From CAWBRT01 sp963814745 (GTDB taxonomy: Bacteria; Acidobacteriota; Terriglobia; Terriglobales; Acidobacteriaceae), in NCBI GenBank assembly GCA_963814745.1, contig CAWFEA010000006.1, positions 124,001 to 188,000 of the forward strand: a stretch of 64,000 nucleotides of DNA, given 5' to 3'. Shown in pieces: positions 25,549 through 36,079 of this stretch (its first letter is position 1; the number at the start of each line of letters is the position of its first letter). Position numbers and translations under genes: made by a program. The notes under the pieces were generated by a model. That model made no database searches and was not told where the DNA came from. It saw nothing but the letters and a program-made list of their open reading frames with translations.

Positions 25549-26846
25549 GATTCACCTTCGATGCGGCGGTTTGCCGCCGGGGAACTTCTGGTTCGGCGCA
25601 TCAATGGCGCTGTCGGCAAGCCTGCCTGCAACAAGAATTTTCCGGAGCGGGCATTGGATTGCCTATCCTTTGCCGCTCTTGCAAGCTCCACTTCGTATAC
25701 GCGATAGACGTTGGAGAACACCCTGCTCCAGGACGCCCGCAGCGCGCGACGGTGTGCTTCCAGGGCCATGGTCTTGCGCAGTGATGCATCTTTGACCAAG
25801 CGTAGCACGGCTTCCGTGAACTGCTCTTGGTCTACGGCAACGAAACCGCTCTTGCCGTGCTCAACGATAAACTTGGGGCCGCCGCTTGCAGTTACAACCG
25901 CCGGCACGCCCGATGAAAGCGCTTCCAGGACAACGTTGCCGAAGGTGTCGGTCTCGGATGGAAACGCGAAAACATCCATGTTTGCGTAGGCACGGGCAAG
26001 TTCGCCGCCGCGGAGCACCCCTGTAAACTCGCAATTTTTCACGTTGGCGGCCAGCCACTCGCGTTCATGCCCCTGGCCGACAAAGACGATCTTGGCGTTG
26101 AGGCCGGCTTGGACAAGGGCTTCGGAAACGTGGGCAAACTGGCGAACCTTCTTTTCCGTTGACAACCGGCCGACGTAGCCGATCACTATCGGTTCATCTT
26201 CCGTGCGATCACGGTACGCGGGGCTGAACGCCTGCTGATCCACGCCTCGCTCCATCAGGTAGCAAGGCCGGCCGCTCGCCTTAATCAGTCTGTCGATCAG
26301 CTCCGGATTGGGGGCAAAGTGAAAGCGAGCGGCCCGGAAGTACAATGCCGTCAATCGAAAGCTGAAGTCTTCGATTGCCTGGAGCACCCGCTTGCGCCGC
26401 TCGGCCTTCAGCCAGCCGGGAAGCAAGGGGTCGGATCGACGCGCGGCGTATTCGTGGATGTTGGTGTGCCACGATGCCGCCAGCGGGATTTGCAAATCAT
26501 GGGCGACGATGGCCCCGGCGATGCCAACATCGCCCGGCCCCGTAATGTGGATAAGGTCCGGTTCGAAGGCGCGCACCAGCTCTCGCATTCTCCGGAAATA
26601 GCGCAAGAACAAGAGATCAAAACTAAGATCTTTTTCGATCCCGAAGGAAACTCGCCCGCGCCTGAATCCAAATCGAACGACGGAGCCGTCTTCGTATATT
26701 CCGGGCTTGTTGTCCGCGCTGATTACGAGAAAAGGAAGATCTCCGCGCCTGGCGAACTCCGCGAACTGGCGGCATGTGTTCGAGACTCCATTGATCTCGT
26801 TGAAGCAATCGGCGAACAACGCCACCCGGATTGGACGTTCCGTCAT
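25542..26846 (-). CDS. GT4-family glycosyltransferase
   Basis: 434 residues, two Rossmann-like lobes. N-lobe: RVALFADCFNEINGVSNTCRQFA with the flexible glycine loop, and LIHITGPGDVGIAGAIVAHD, SWHTNIHEYAARR. C-lobe: VIGYVGRLSTEKKVRQF, FVGQGHEREWL and the nucleotide-sugar signature FAFPSETDTFGNVVLEALSSG. This resembles alpha-mannosyl/glucosyl transferases acting on lipid or polysaccharide. Its start overlaps the PHP gene stop (ATGA) and its stop overlaps the next gene, giving a tight operon. Confidence 0.92.
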   Translation of the reverse strand: MTERPIRVALFADCFNEINGVSNTCRQFAEFARRGDLPFLVISADNKPGIYEDGSVVRFGFRRGRVSFGIEKDLSFDLLFLRYFRRMRELVRAFEPDLIHITGPGDVGIAGAIVAHDLQIPLAASWHTNIHEYAARRSDPLLPGWLKAERRKRVLQAIEDFSFRLTALYFRAARFHFAPNPELIDRLIKASGRPCYLMERGVDQQAFSPAYRDRTEDEPIVIGYVGRLSTEKKVRQFAHVSEALVQAGLNAKIVFVGQGHEREWLAANVKNCEFTGVLRGGELARAYANMDVFAFPSETDTFGNVVLEALSSGVPAVVTASGGPKFIVEHGKSGFVAVDQEQFTEAVLRLVKDASLRKTMALEAHRRALRASWSRVFSNVYRVYEVELARAAKDRQSNARSGKFLLQAGLPTAPLMRRTRSSPAANRRIEGESC

Positions 26847-27991
26847 CTGTATCCCTCTTGTTCTGCGATGCCAAGCAGTCTAAAGCCGTTTCTCGCGCTG
26901 AAGGATTCAATTGTCTTAAGCAGCAGAGTGCCTTCGGCGAAGGTCGCGACCCCGAGAATGACCTCCAGAAAAGCAGGGACTCTGCGCCAAAGAGACGCAA
27001 CCGGTCTGATCGTTCCCAGGCAGTCGGGATGATATGTTCGCTCGTCCCAGCAGCGTTGGCCTTCGGGGTGCGCCGGATACTCGCGAATGGCGTCGAGAAA
27101 TGTCCGGTACAAGCGCAATGGGCGCGCCTGCCCGTATTGCGGCATAAGCAGAATGTGACTGCTTTGCTGTTCGCGGATTTCCTGAACCCACTCGCTGAAA
27201 CTCGATGCGTTGGTCAAGTTGAGGTTGGCATTCAGTTCGCAGCCGTGCCGGTCACCGCCGGAAACAGCGGGTTTCCGCCAATGCGATGCCAGCGCCATTA
27301 CCTGGGCGTTCTCTCCCCAGGTACGAAGCCCGTTCACTTCAAGTGCGTGCACGTAGGCGCCAGCCCGCTCAAGGAATGACTCGAGTTCCGCTTCATAGAC
27401 ACTCCATGGAATGGGCCTCAGATTCCACAGGGGGTGATTGAGAACGACCAGCGTCGAGGGAATCGCGTGCAGGGTCTGCAGAAGGTCAAGTGCCTGCTCC
27501 TCCGCGGGCTTGGCTTTGCACGCGATCAGTTCGCCAAAAAGCTTCTCCGCCCGTTCCATGGGCAAATTATGAACGCCAAGATGAAATGCCGAGCGTCGAA
27601 AGGGCACCGTCCATTCCAAAGATATCGGAGCGACTGCACGGTCCTCGTGACTCAGGCGCATGGGGCCGTCAATACAGTCGTGGTCCGTGATTGACATCAT
27701 CGCCTGCAATCCCAGCCTGTCCTCCACCTGCCTTCTCTCCGCGTCAAACACTGCCAGGGGCCCCAACGGAGGCCTCCAATATGCCTTGGACAAATCGACC
27801 TGAATCTTTCTCTCGGCAACATCCGGTTTTTCTTGCAGGGATTCCTGAACAAGTCCCGTGCGTTCGCAAAATCTCTTCAGAAACTCCAGGCTTTCCCGTG
27901 AGTGACGGGTGTGGATGTGGATGGATACGCCCGCTCGAAACTCGCGAGCGAAGCCTTGGCCTTCCCCAAACCGCCGCACCTCGGTGTGCAA
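26843..27991 (-). CDS. PHP-domain metal-dependent phosphoesterase-like protein
   Basis: 382 residues. PHP metal-site motifs occur in order: SIHIHTRHS (motif I, HxHxxxS), MSITDHDCIDGP (motif II), LVVLNHPLW (motif III), LEVNGLR, and VSGGDRHGCE (motif IV). The family hydrolyses phosphoesters with a three-metal centre. A substrate in glycan or phospho-sugar turnover is inferred from the overlapping GT4 gene. It is the first gene of the three-gene operon. Confidence 0.8.
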   Translation of the reverse strand: MHTEVRRFGEGQGFAREFRAGVSIHIHTRHSRESLEFLKRFCERTGLVQESLQEKPDVAERKIQVDLSKAYWRPPLGPLAVFDAERRQVEDRLGLQAMMSITDHDCIDGPMRLSHEDRAVAPISLEWTVPFRRSAFHLGVHNLPMERAEKLFGELIACKAKPAEEQALDLLQTLHAIPSTLVVLNHPLWNLRPIPWSVYEAELESFLERAGAYVHALEVNGLRTWGENAQVMALASHWRKPAVSGGDRHGCELNANLNLTNASSFSEWVQEIREQQSSHILLMPQYGQARPLRLYRTFLDAIREYPAHPEGQRCWDERTYHPDCLGTIRPVASLWRRVPAFLEVILGVATFAEGTLLLKTIESFSARNGFRLLGIAEQEGYR

Positions 27992-28314
27992 GATCGTCCT
28001 CCTCGCATCAGTTTTCCCGGTGAAACTCGGCTGATCAGCCCGCCGACGCCACTAACACAAATCCCCGGATGAGCGCATGGTGACGGAGAAACATGAATAA
28101 GTAATTACGGCAGTGCCAACGTATTGTGAATACGGTGACGAAGGTACCTGTACGTGCAACAGACCAGTGGCAGTTTTCACACGAGCCTAACATCGATGTC
28201 CTATGCTGCTGGCTGAGAGAGCACGACATGGGCACGGCTGGTGTGGTGCAGCGAGCGAGGCGATCCGCAGGTGGCATTGGGACGAGCTGAACGATGTCTG
28301 TGCGAAGCGTAACC

Positions 28315-29703
28315 ATGAAGACTCTGCATTTGACCAATGCGTGGCACGAGACTTCGGGAGGCATAGCGACCTTCTACCGCGCTCTCATGGAGAGCGCAGC
28401 CCGAAGGCAGCAGGTCATCAGGCTTGTCGTTCCGGCAGAGACCGGCCGGGTAGAGGACCTGAGCGACTACGCCCGCATCTATTACGTAGCGGCGAAGCGC
28501 GCGCCCCTGAACCCAAGCTATCGCGTCATCTATCCGCCGGCATTCCTCTATCCGCGCAGCGCCATTCAGGGAATTCTCGCCGCGGAACGTCCCGATCTGG
28601 TCGAGGTTTGCGATAAGTACAATTTGAATTACCTCGCGGCATTACTGCGGGTGGGCCTGCTGAGCCACTTAAGGTTTCGCCCCACGGTTGTGGGTTTAAG
28701 TTGCGAACGCATGGATGACAATGTCGCCAGCTACATTGGCGGAAATGCCATGGGCAGGCATTTTGCCGCTTGGTACATGCGCAGGATTTACTTTCCTTTC
28801 TTCGATCACCACATTGCCATCTCGTCACGAACAGCGGAAGAATTGCGGCAGGCCGGCCAGGGGCATCCCGTGAGGCGTGGCGTGTGGGTCCGGGGCATGG
28901 GTGTGGCTCTGTCAACCTTTAGTTCTGGAAGAAGATCGCTCGCGGCGCGCGAACGTCTCCTCGCGCGATTAGGCAAAGGTCCGCACTGCAAGTTGCTGGT
29001 TTACATTGGCCGGCTCGCTCCGGAGAAGAACACGCAGTTGCTTCTGCAAATGATGCGCCAGCTGCGCTCGGAGCCTGAAGATTTTTGCCTGCTCATGGTC
29101 GGCGATGGAATTCAGCGCACCTCGCTCGAGAAAACCGCTCGGACTGAGCTTCCAGGGTTGGTGCAATTTTTCGGTTACATTAAAGACCGCGATGTGCTTG
29201 CCGAAGTGCTGGCAAATTGTGATCTGTTCATTCATCCCAACCCGAACGAACCGTTTGGCATCGCACCCCTTGAGGCTATGGCATCTGGCGTGCCCGTGGT
29301 TGCGCCGGATTCCGGCGGAATCCTGGAGTTCGCCAACCAGTCGAACGCTTTTCTCGCCGAAGCCCTCCCGGCAAAATTTGCCGAGGCCGTCTTGACATGC
29401 GTTCGCGACTCTCAACTGCGAGCGCGGAAAGTGGAAAAAGCTATCTGCACGGCCGCCGCTTTCGATCTGCGGCGGGTTGCCGACTCGTTCCTTTCGCTCT
29501 ACGACAAGATACACGCGGTAACCTGCGGGCAACTACCGCTGGAGGAAGCCGATCCGTTATTCAGCTCACAGCCTCCGGGTTCAGTTGGCAGAGGCCTAAC
29601 ATCAACCTTTGCAACCCTGGGCAAGGAAGGATTTCGAACCTACATTCAGCTGCGGACGTGGTTGCTGGAAAGACAGCCCGCCCGCGACGCGAACAAGGTA
29701 TAA
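28315..29703 (+). CDS. GT4-family glycosyltransferase
   Basis: About 462 residues from ATG 28315 (MKTLHLTNAWHETSGGIATFY). An in-frame ATG at 28294 would add seven. N-lobe glycine loop HETSGGIATFYRALM. C-lobe: LVYIGRLAPEKNTQLLLQMM, LMVGDGIQRTSLEK, and FIHPNPNEPFGIAPLEAMAS with the EX7E glutamates, then VVAPDSGG. It is a retaining glycosyltransferase of the cell-envelope type. It is divergent from the PHP-GT operon over about 300 bases and followed within four bases by a secreted-protein gene. Confidence 0.92.
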   Translation: MKTLHLTNAWHETSGGIATFYRALMESAARRQQVIRLVVPAETGRVEDLSDYARIYYVAAKRAPLNPSYRVIYPPAFLYPRSAIQGILAAERPDLVEVCDKYNLNYLAALLRVGLLSHLRFRPTVVGLSCERMDDNVASYIGGNAMGRHFAAWYMRRIYFPFFDHHIAISSRTAEELRQAGQGHPVRRGVWVRGMGVALSTFSSGRRSLAARERLLARLGKGPHCKLLVYIGRLAPEKNTQLLLQMMRQLRSEPEDFCLLMVGDGIQRTSLEKTARTELPGLVQFFGYIKDRDVLAEVLANCDLFIHPNPNEPFGIAPLEAMASGVPVVAPDSGGILEFANQSNAFLAEALPAKFAEAVLTCVRDSQLRARKVEKAICTAAAFDLRRVADSFLSLYDKIHAVTCGQLPLEEADPLFSSQPPGSVGRGLTSTFATLGKEGFRTYIQLRTWLLERQPARDANKV

Positions 29704-29707
29704 GATC

Positions 29708-30556
29708 ATGACGAACTCAAGGCAACATACTCGCTTAGCCGCCACGCTTGTCATTCTCGGCTCGTTTCTGCTATCGGGGAACGGCGTCGCTGCCATGTCC
29801 GCCTCGCCCGCGTCCGAGTCCGGCGCCACGACAGACGCTGCTCCGGCAAACCTGCCGAGCTTGACCACCGACGAGGTTGTCAGCCGCATGGTCGAGGCCA
29901 ATGCACGGCGAAGCAGTGACCTGTTGGGGTTCACGGGCAGACGTACTTACAATCTCGACTACCGTGGCTTTCCCGGAAACCGTGAGGCCCACATGGTAGT
30001 GGCCGCGCGCTATACAGCTCCTTCCACCAAGGAGTTCGACATTATTTCCGCGTCGGGTTCGAAGCTGATCCAGAGCCGCGTGCTGAAGAGACTGTTGGCG
30101 ACCGAGAAGGAAGCCGCCGATGCGGAAAATCAGCGGCGAACCAACTTGAACACGAACAATTACAAGTTCACCCTGCTGGGCGCCAAGCCGAGTCAATACG
30201 GAGGCTGCTATCGCTTGCTGGCGGAGCCTCAGCGCGCGAACAAATACCTGTTCCGGGGAGAGATCTGCGTCAATGCCCGTGACTTCGCGGTCGAGTCCAT
30301 TCAGGCAGAGCCCGCCAAAGCCCCTTCCTTCTGGATCAAGAAGACCAGTATCGAGCACCGCTATCAGAAGATTGGTGAATTCTGGCTGCCGGCCTTCAAT
30401 AAATCGGTGACCAACGTTGTGCTGGGCGGCACCGCCACGCTGACCATTGAATACACGAATTACAAGCTGGACCCAAGACGCACGGACGCCGAACGGCATC
30501 CGGATAACTCGCCAGCGTCGGCGCTGGCACATACACCAACTCTGGAACCGCTCTAA
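29708..30556 (+). CDS. Secreted LolA/outer-membrane-lipoprotein-sorting-like protein
   Basis: 282 residues from ATG 29708, with a signal peptide (LAATLVILGSFLLSGNGVAA). The mature part reads TDEVVSRMVEANARRSSDLLGFTGRR, followed by a series of amphipathic beta strands (YKFTLLGAKPSQYGGCYRLLAEP, YLFRGEICVNARDFAVESIQ, SVTNVVLGGTATLTIEYTNYK), the curved-sheet pattern of LolA/LolB-like proteins. The family carries lipids or lipoproteins through the periplasm. Its position four bases behind a GT4 gene suggests a role in envelope glycan or lipid export, but that is inference. Confidence 0.6.
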   Translation: MTNSRQHTRLAATLVILGSFLLSGNGVAAMSASPASESGATTDAAPANLPSLTTDEVVSRMVEANARRSSDLLGFTGRRTYNLDYRGFPGNREAHMVVAARYTAPSTKEFDIISASGSKLIQSRVLKRLLATEKEAADAENQRRTNLNTNNYKFTLLGAKPSQYGGCYRLLAEPQRANKYLFRGEICVNARDFAVESIQAEPAKAPSFWIKKTSIEHRYQKIGEFWLPAFNKSVTNVVLGGTATLTIEYTNYKLDPRRTDAERHPDNSPASALAHTPTLEPL

Positions 30557-30620
30557 ACGATTTGTGCAAGTCAGTTAGCAGTCCGATCCGACAGGGGTGA
30601 GCAGCGGACCGTTGTCGATC

Positions 30621-32103
30621 TCAGTGGGTAGTTGAGGCCACTGCATCCATCTCAGTGAGAAAGGACTCCCATACCGACTGGGGTTGTTCGGCGACCTCCG
30701 CGGCGGGTTGCGTCTGGCTCGGGGTTATGCGCTGCTCCAGCGGAATGGCGTCCGAACGCCCCACGCTGAAATAGCAGAGCCCGGCCTTTATTACCTGCTC
30801 GACGGGAAACAGATTTCTGCCGTCGATCAAAATAGGATACTTGAGCAACTGGCGCACCCTGCTCAGATCCAGTTCAGCAAACTCCTCCCAATCGGTCAAA
30901 ATCAGGAGCGCGTGAGAAGCTTCCGCCGCCTCATAGGCATCCTTGGCGAGGCGCACATTGCCACCTGCAAAAACCGCTTTCGCCCGCTCGCTCGCCGCCG
31001 GATCGTAGGCCACGATACTGCATCCCTCGCCGAGCAGCAGCTTGATGGTCGCAATGGCGGGTGACTCGCGAATATCGTCCGTGCCGCCCTTGTAGCTGAG
31101 TCCAAGCACGCCCAACTGCTTCCCATTCAAAGTCCAGAGCGCGTGACGAACCTTGCGTACAAAGTTCTGGCGCTGCAACGAATTGATGCTCGCGACTTCC
31201 TCCAGCAGGCGGAAGTCATAGCCATGCTCATTGGCTACCGACCGCAAGGATGCGAGGTCTTTGGGAAAGCATGACCCACCATACCCTATGCCCGGTTTGA
31301 GAAAGCGATTGCCGATTCGAGTGTCCGATCCGACGCCCAGGCTGACCTCCGTGACATCCGCTCCCGAGCTTTCGCACAGTGTTGCCACGGCGTTGACGAA
31401 GGATATCTTCATCGCCAGAAAGGCGTTGGAAGCGTTCTTGATCATCTCCGCGCTGCGCAGGCTGGTTTCGATGAGCCGCGCCGGCCCTGCCTCTGCCGGC
31501 AACCGGTATCTGCGCACTACGGTAATACTCGCCGCTCGCCAGGGGGGCGTAAATCTGACGCAATAACTCGAAAGCCTGCTCCGAACGCGCCCCGGCCACA
31601 ATGCGGTCCGGATAGAGAAAGTCGAGCACCGCCGTGCCTTCGCGCAGAAACTCCGGATTGCAAGCCACATCGAAATGCCGCCGCCCCGCGCCGTTCAATA
31701 AGAGCACGCGCGAGATCCACTCCGTAGTCTTTACCGGGACGGTACTTTTGCAAACCACAATCCGGAAGCCGGAAGTCAATACCGGCGCAAGCTGAACCGC
31801 GACTGCTTCAACCTGGGAAAGATCAAGCGCTCCGTTCGCCGTCGGTGGAGTACCGACTGCGATAAAAACGGCCGAGGTTCGCCGCACCGAGTCGGCCAGC
31901 GAAGTCGAAAATTGCAGAGAACGGCCGCGGTGGCGCTGCAGCAACTCCGGCAGAAACGCTTCGTGGATGATCGTCTCGCCGGCATTCAGGGCGGCAATCT
32001 TTTGCCCGTCAGTATCGACGCAAACCACCCGGTGGCCGAGCTCGGCAAAGCACGCAGCCGTGACCAGCCCCACATACCCACAACCCACCACCGTGATATC
32101 CAT
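30621..32103 (-). CDS. ugd: UDP-glucose/GDP-mannose 6-dehydrogenase (one frameshift)
   Basis: Oxidises a nucleotide sugar to its uronic acid with two NAD. ATG 32103 starts MDITVVGCGYVGLVTAACFA (Rossmann loop). Then FIAVGTPP, CKSTVPVKTTE, NPEFLREGTAV, a central helix AEMIKNASNAFLAMKISF, the nucleophile block GIGYGGSCFPKDLASL and the C-terminal GLSYKGGTDDIRESPA. The frame changes near 31520, between ...GEYYR and LPAEAGPARLIETSL, without loss of family sequence, so a one-base indel is likely. Full length would be about 490 residues, with a C-terminal extension of 25 or so polar residues. Confidence 0.9.
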
Positions 32104-32390
32104 GCGATCTCCGGTTCCGGTTATTTTTCCGCGACGGAACCAGCCGTCCGCTTGGGCGCATCCGTTGCTCAATCCGGACCGTCTAAACCGTCACATTCAA
32201 GCGCAGTATGCGATACGGAGTTTAACAGGCGATCAAAGACCATTAAGTTTTGATTAATTTTTGTCCGCTGGGTTGATCTATCGAATACGGCAAGGTTCAA
32301 AACGGGGTGTCATTTCGAGCCCAGCCGGCGACTAAACAACACGGCCTCCGGAAGACCCCGGAGATTTTCCCGCAGCCTGTTAATGCGAAG

Positions 32391-35126
32391 CTAGTCTTTA
32401 CCGGCGCCCACTACCGTCGAACTGGAGGCTGGCGCTGATGGAAAAAATCCTGCCGCGGGGTAATCGCGATCCTGCGCGTGGTTCCGAACATTATCGGGAG
32501 AGTCGAGTATGGCCCGCACCTTTGCCCCTAGCGAATACATTGAAAACGGCTTTTGGATAAATGTCATACCGGAACCGAAGACGTCGTGATCGGCAATCGC
32601 GTTGTCCGTGTACCCGGACATATACAGCGTCGCAATGGGATGGCGGGAAGCCAGCGCTTTTGCCAGTTCGGGTCCGCCCATCTTCGGCATGATCACGTCC
32701 GTCACCAGCAGGTGAATCGGGCTAACATGGCGATCCGCCAGGTCCAGAGCCTCTTGGCCATTGGAAGCGTGCAAAACATCGTACCCATTTCCGCGCAAAT
32801 AGTCTCTCGCCAATTCCCGCAACGAAGCTTCGTCCTCTACCAGCAGGATCGTCTCGCCCTGCCCCTGGGCATTGGCGGAGACTGGCGATGCTACCGCCGT
32901 GGCACTTTTGTCTTCTTTCGGGAAGTACAACTTGAAACTCGTGCCTTTCCCCACCTCGCTGTATACCCAGATGTGGCCGCCGCTCTGCTTCACGATTCCG
33001 TAGACCGTCGATAGGCCGAGGCCGGTTCCTTTGCCCTTTTCTTTGGTTGTATAGAATGGCTCAAAAATGCGCTCCTGGACCTCCTTTGTCATGCCCGTTC
33101 CCGTATCGGAGACGGCCAACATGGTATAGCTTCCCGGCGAGAAGCTCGGATGCTTTCCCGCCATCTGGGCATCGATCACAACGTTTTGGGTTTCGATCGT
33201 GAGCTTCCCGCCTTTTGGCATCGCATCCCGCGCATTGACGCATAGATTCATCAAAATCTGCATCATCTGGCTGGGGTCGGCCTTGACCGCCCATAGCGGT
33301 TTGCTGAGGAGAGAGGTTAGTTCGATATCTTCCCCGATGAGTCGCTTGAGCATGGCGGCGGTATCATTCACTACGGTATTCATATCCAGAACTTGCGGCA
33401 ACAGCACCTGCTTTCGGCTGAACGCCAACATCTGTCGGGTGAGAGAGGTGGCCCGCCCTGCCGCTTTCAGTACTTGCTCGGTGTTCCTGCGCAGCGGGTC
33501 GTCCGCTGCAAGGTGATCCTGAAGCATTTCGGTATAGCTGATGATGACCATCAACAAGTTGTTGAAATCGTGAGCAACTCCGCCGGTCAGCCGACCCACG
33601 GCTTCAAGCTTCTGGGCTTGCCTCAACTGCTCTTCCAACTGCTGTGCTTTCTTTGTCTGGGTTAAATCCCGGGCGATTACCGACATGCCTACGAGTTTGC
33701 CGGATTCATCCCGCAGCGGCGACACGGTGAGCGATACCGGCTTCTGCTTGCCTGATTTGGTAAGGTGAGCCGTGTCGTGCCCCTCCAGGCTCTTGCCGCT
33801 TTCTATCACCCCTCGGATGATCTCGAATTCGCCTCCGCAACCCGCGGGAAGCAAGTTGCTGATTGCGCGCCCCAGCATCTCATCCGCGACATAGCCATAG
33901 AGTCCTTCCGCACCTCGATTCCAACTGAGAACGCGGCCATCAAGTGAAACCGAGAGGATCGCCTCATCCGTGGATTCCACGATGCGCGCCAACCGTTCCA
34001 ATTCGACCTGGGTCTTCTTGCGCTCAGTGAGATCGAATACCAGGACGAGAGCCTCGTCGGCGTTGGTCGAAACTCCGCCAATCATCACCGGTATGCGGGA
34101 GCCATCTTTCCGGAAATATTCTTTCTCATAGGGCCGGAAGCTGGCCGTCTGCTCTATTTCCGCCAAGGCAGTGTCGTCCAAGGCCTTGAATTCAGGCGGC
34201 GTCAGTTGCTTCCATCGCAGCCCGGCCGCGAGATCCTCCCTCGTGAAACCGATCATTTGCAGAAAGGCATTGTTGGCATCGACGATCGCTCCGTCCACCC
34301 GGCGGACCATGATGCCGATGATGTTGGAATCGATAAGTCGCGTGAGTCGCGCTTCGCTATTCCGCCTTTCCTCAATTTCGGCGTGAAGCTCAGCCGTGCG
34401 CTCGGCCACTCGCTCTTCCAAAGCGTCGCGTTCGGCTTGTAACTCCGCCTCGAAGGCGGAGATTTCCTTGTTCAAACGGCGCACGTATGCGGTTGCCGGC
34501 ACCACCAGAAGCAGACCCGCCAGCGAGAGCCAGCCGAGTATGGCGCGGGACCGCCGAGCCATAGCGGTATCTTGAGCTAAGGCTTCGTCTTTGGCACGGG
34601 AAATCTCTTCGGAAACATTGCCGAGAAGCGTGTGTACGCGGGCGTATGCGCGGTCCGCGTAAAAGAGATGTGTGCGGAACAGGAGCTTGTCGCCGGCACT
34701 CAAGGCTTGGCCAGCCTGGTCGGTCTGCTGCACCATTTGTTCCATCTCAGTCGAAAGCGACTCCAGGTATCCCTGGCAGGTGGCGAGGGCCGGCTCATTG
34801 TGCAGCTTGCGTACTCGCTCGATAAACAACTTGGATGAGTACTGGATGCGCGACCACTCCTCTCCCCAGGCAGACTGCGTCACGTCAACTGCCGGAGCGG
34901 CGGCGCTGTCGGCCAGCACCCGCATTTCCGTTATTGCCCGCTGATGGTTGTTTAACGTCGCCCCGTAGGCCGATTGTGCGGCATAGTTTGCCTCCATCCG
35001 GAAGGCCATCGTCAAGCCGGCGGCCAGAATCGCCATTTGTACTGCACATAACCCGACGTAAATAAAGCTGAGGGCGTTACGCCTGCCCTTCAGCGCGTAT
35101 CGATTCTTCTTCGACGCGGACGACAT
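32391..35126 (-). CDS. Membrane hybrid histidine kinase with two PAS domains and receiver
   Basis: 911 residues. TM1 at about 19-43 and TM2 at about 196-216 bracket a 150-residue extracytoplasmic helical sensor. A coiled coil (ISAFEAELQAERDALEERVAERTAELHAEIEERR) leads into PAS 1 (about 262-375) and PAS 2 (about 385-500). The H-box GGVAHDFNNLLMVIISY has its phospho-His near 517. The ATPase has NLCVNARDAMPKGG, SDTGTGM and GTGLGLSTVYGIVKQSGGHI. The receiver at about 762-880 has its Asp in LLVTDVIMPKMGG and Lys in FIQKPFS. The C-terminal receiver suggests an internal phosphorelay. There is no adjacent response-regulator gene. Confidence 0.95.
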   Translation of the reverse strand: MSSASKKNRYALKGRRNALSFIYVGLCAVQMAILAAGLTMAFRMEANYAAQSAYGATLNNHQRAITEMRVLADSAAAPAVDVTQSAWGEEWSRIQYSSKLFIERVRKLHNEPALATCQGYLESLSTEMEQMVQQTDQAGQALSAGDKLLFRTHLFYADRAYARVHTLLGNVSEEISRAKDEALAQDTAMARRSRAILGWLSLAGLLLVVPATAYVRRLNKEISAFEAELQAERDALEERVAERTAELHAEIEERRNSEARLTRLIDSNIIGIMVRRVDGAIVDANNAFLQMIGFTREDLAAGLRWKQLTPPEFKALDDTALAEIEQTASFRPYEKEYFRKDGSRIPVMIGGVSTNADEALVLVFDLTERKKTQVELERLARIVESTDEAILSVSLDGRVLSWNRGAEGLYGYVADEMLGRAISNLLPAGCGGEFEIIRGVIESGKSLEGHDTAHLTKSGKQKPVSLTVSPLRDESGKLVGMSVIARDLTQTKKAQQLEEQLRQAQKLEAVGRLTGGVAHDFNNLLMVIISYTEMLQDHLAADDPLRRNTEQVLKAAGRATSLTRQMLAFSRKQVLLPQVLDMNTVVNDTAAMLKRLIGEDIELTSLLSKPLWAVKADPSQMMQILMNLCVNARDAMPKGGKLTIETQNVVIDAQMAGKHPSFSPGSYTMLAVSDTGTGMTKEVQERIFEPFYTTKEKGKGTGLGLSTVYGIVKQSGGHIWVYSEVGKGTSFKLYFPKEDKSATAVASPVSANAQGQGETILLVEDEASLRELARDYLRGNGYDVLHASNGQEALDLADRHVSPIHLLVTDVIMPKMGGPELAKALASRHPIATLYMSGYTDNAIADHDVFGSGMTFIQKPFSMYSLGAKVRAILDSPDNVRNHAQDRDYPAAGFFPSAPASSSTVVGAGKD

Positions 35127-35341
35127 TCTCTTTATTCTTTGGCCCTGTGGAGTTTACACAACCTCATTTAAATACACTTTGGGTAAAAGGAGTGTGAATC
35201 TGGATGGCCATCTTGGTACTTAAGTAGAGTCGTCTTGGTCTTTAGTAATAGGCGATTAGCCGTAGCCGCCGATGCAGGACGCCGCGGTACTCAGGCCTTG
35301 TACTCACGCAACTATCCTATCGACAACGAAAACTAAAGTTA

Positions 35342-36025
35342 CTACGCCCGCTTATCTCCGTGACTCCGGGCCATCGCCTCGCGCATCCGCTCCTCCGATA
35401 TTTCCTCGCCGGGATTGACAACCAGGCAGCGGTCCCATTTGCCCGACAATATCTCCCGGAAGAAATCGAGCGAACCTGAAAGATCTTCAAGCCTCATCCC
35501 AAAGAATGACGCGAACTGCTGGGCGTAGTCGCGATATTCGGCAATGTCATAACAGTGAGTATCCACGTAGGCCGTGCGCCGGTAATTCTTCATGGTCTCG
35601 TGGGCTATCCACTTGGCGTCTTCCGGCCCCCAGCGCTCACAGCTCTTCAGGTACTCCTGATACGGGTCCTTGCCGCAGGCCACCCAGCCTTTGGTGAAGT
35701 AATAAGTGGCGGGCTCAAGGTTGAACTGCGCCATATATTCGTCGGCCGAACCCAGGAACAGACTGATGCAGTCTTCCACGAGAGGCAATACGAGCGTCTT
35801 GGTCCCGGCCCGAATTCCACTGACGGCGTTGGAACACAGGCCGTAGCCAAGCAGAACAATGTCTCCATCATTCATCCGGTCGAGAGCCGCCTGCAACTCC
35901 CGGCGCAGCTTATCCGGATACCGATGCAACCCCTGCTCAAGGAATACGGTTTCGATGGCGGACGTATTCGCCGCCGTCCACTCGTCGCGCATGACCTCGC
36001 AGGCTATCGCTTTGATCTGTGCCAT
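35342..36025 (-). CDS. DUF1638 protein in corrinoid methyl-transfer operon
   Basis: 227 residues. The DUF1638 pattern is clear: AIACEVMRDEW at the start, DIVLLGYGLCSNAVSGIRAG, and later conserved Cys and His residues (CGKDPY, DTHCYDIAEYRDY). Conserved cysteines suggest a metal or corrinoid site. The biochemical role is not established to my knowledge. It is the last gene of the block after the methyltransferase, 54 bases downstream. Association of DUF1638 with corrinoid methyltransferases is common. Confidence 0.8.
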   Translation of the reverse strand: MAQIKAIACEVMRDEWTAANTSAIETVFLEQGLHRYPDKLRRELQAALDRMNDGDIVLLGYGLCSNAVSGIRAGTKTLVLPLVEDCISLFLGSADEYMAQFNLEPATYYFTKGWVACGKDPYQEYLKSCERWGPEDAKWIAHETMKNYRRTAYVDTHCYDIAEYRDYAQQFASFFGMRLEDLSGSLDFFREILSGKWDRCLVVNPGEEISEERMREAMARSHGDKRA

Positions 36026-36079
36026 CTACTCCCCACCACCATGCTGAAGCGCTTGCACCGCCCAGGCGTCCAACGCTTC

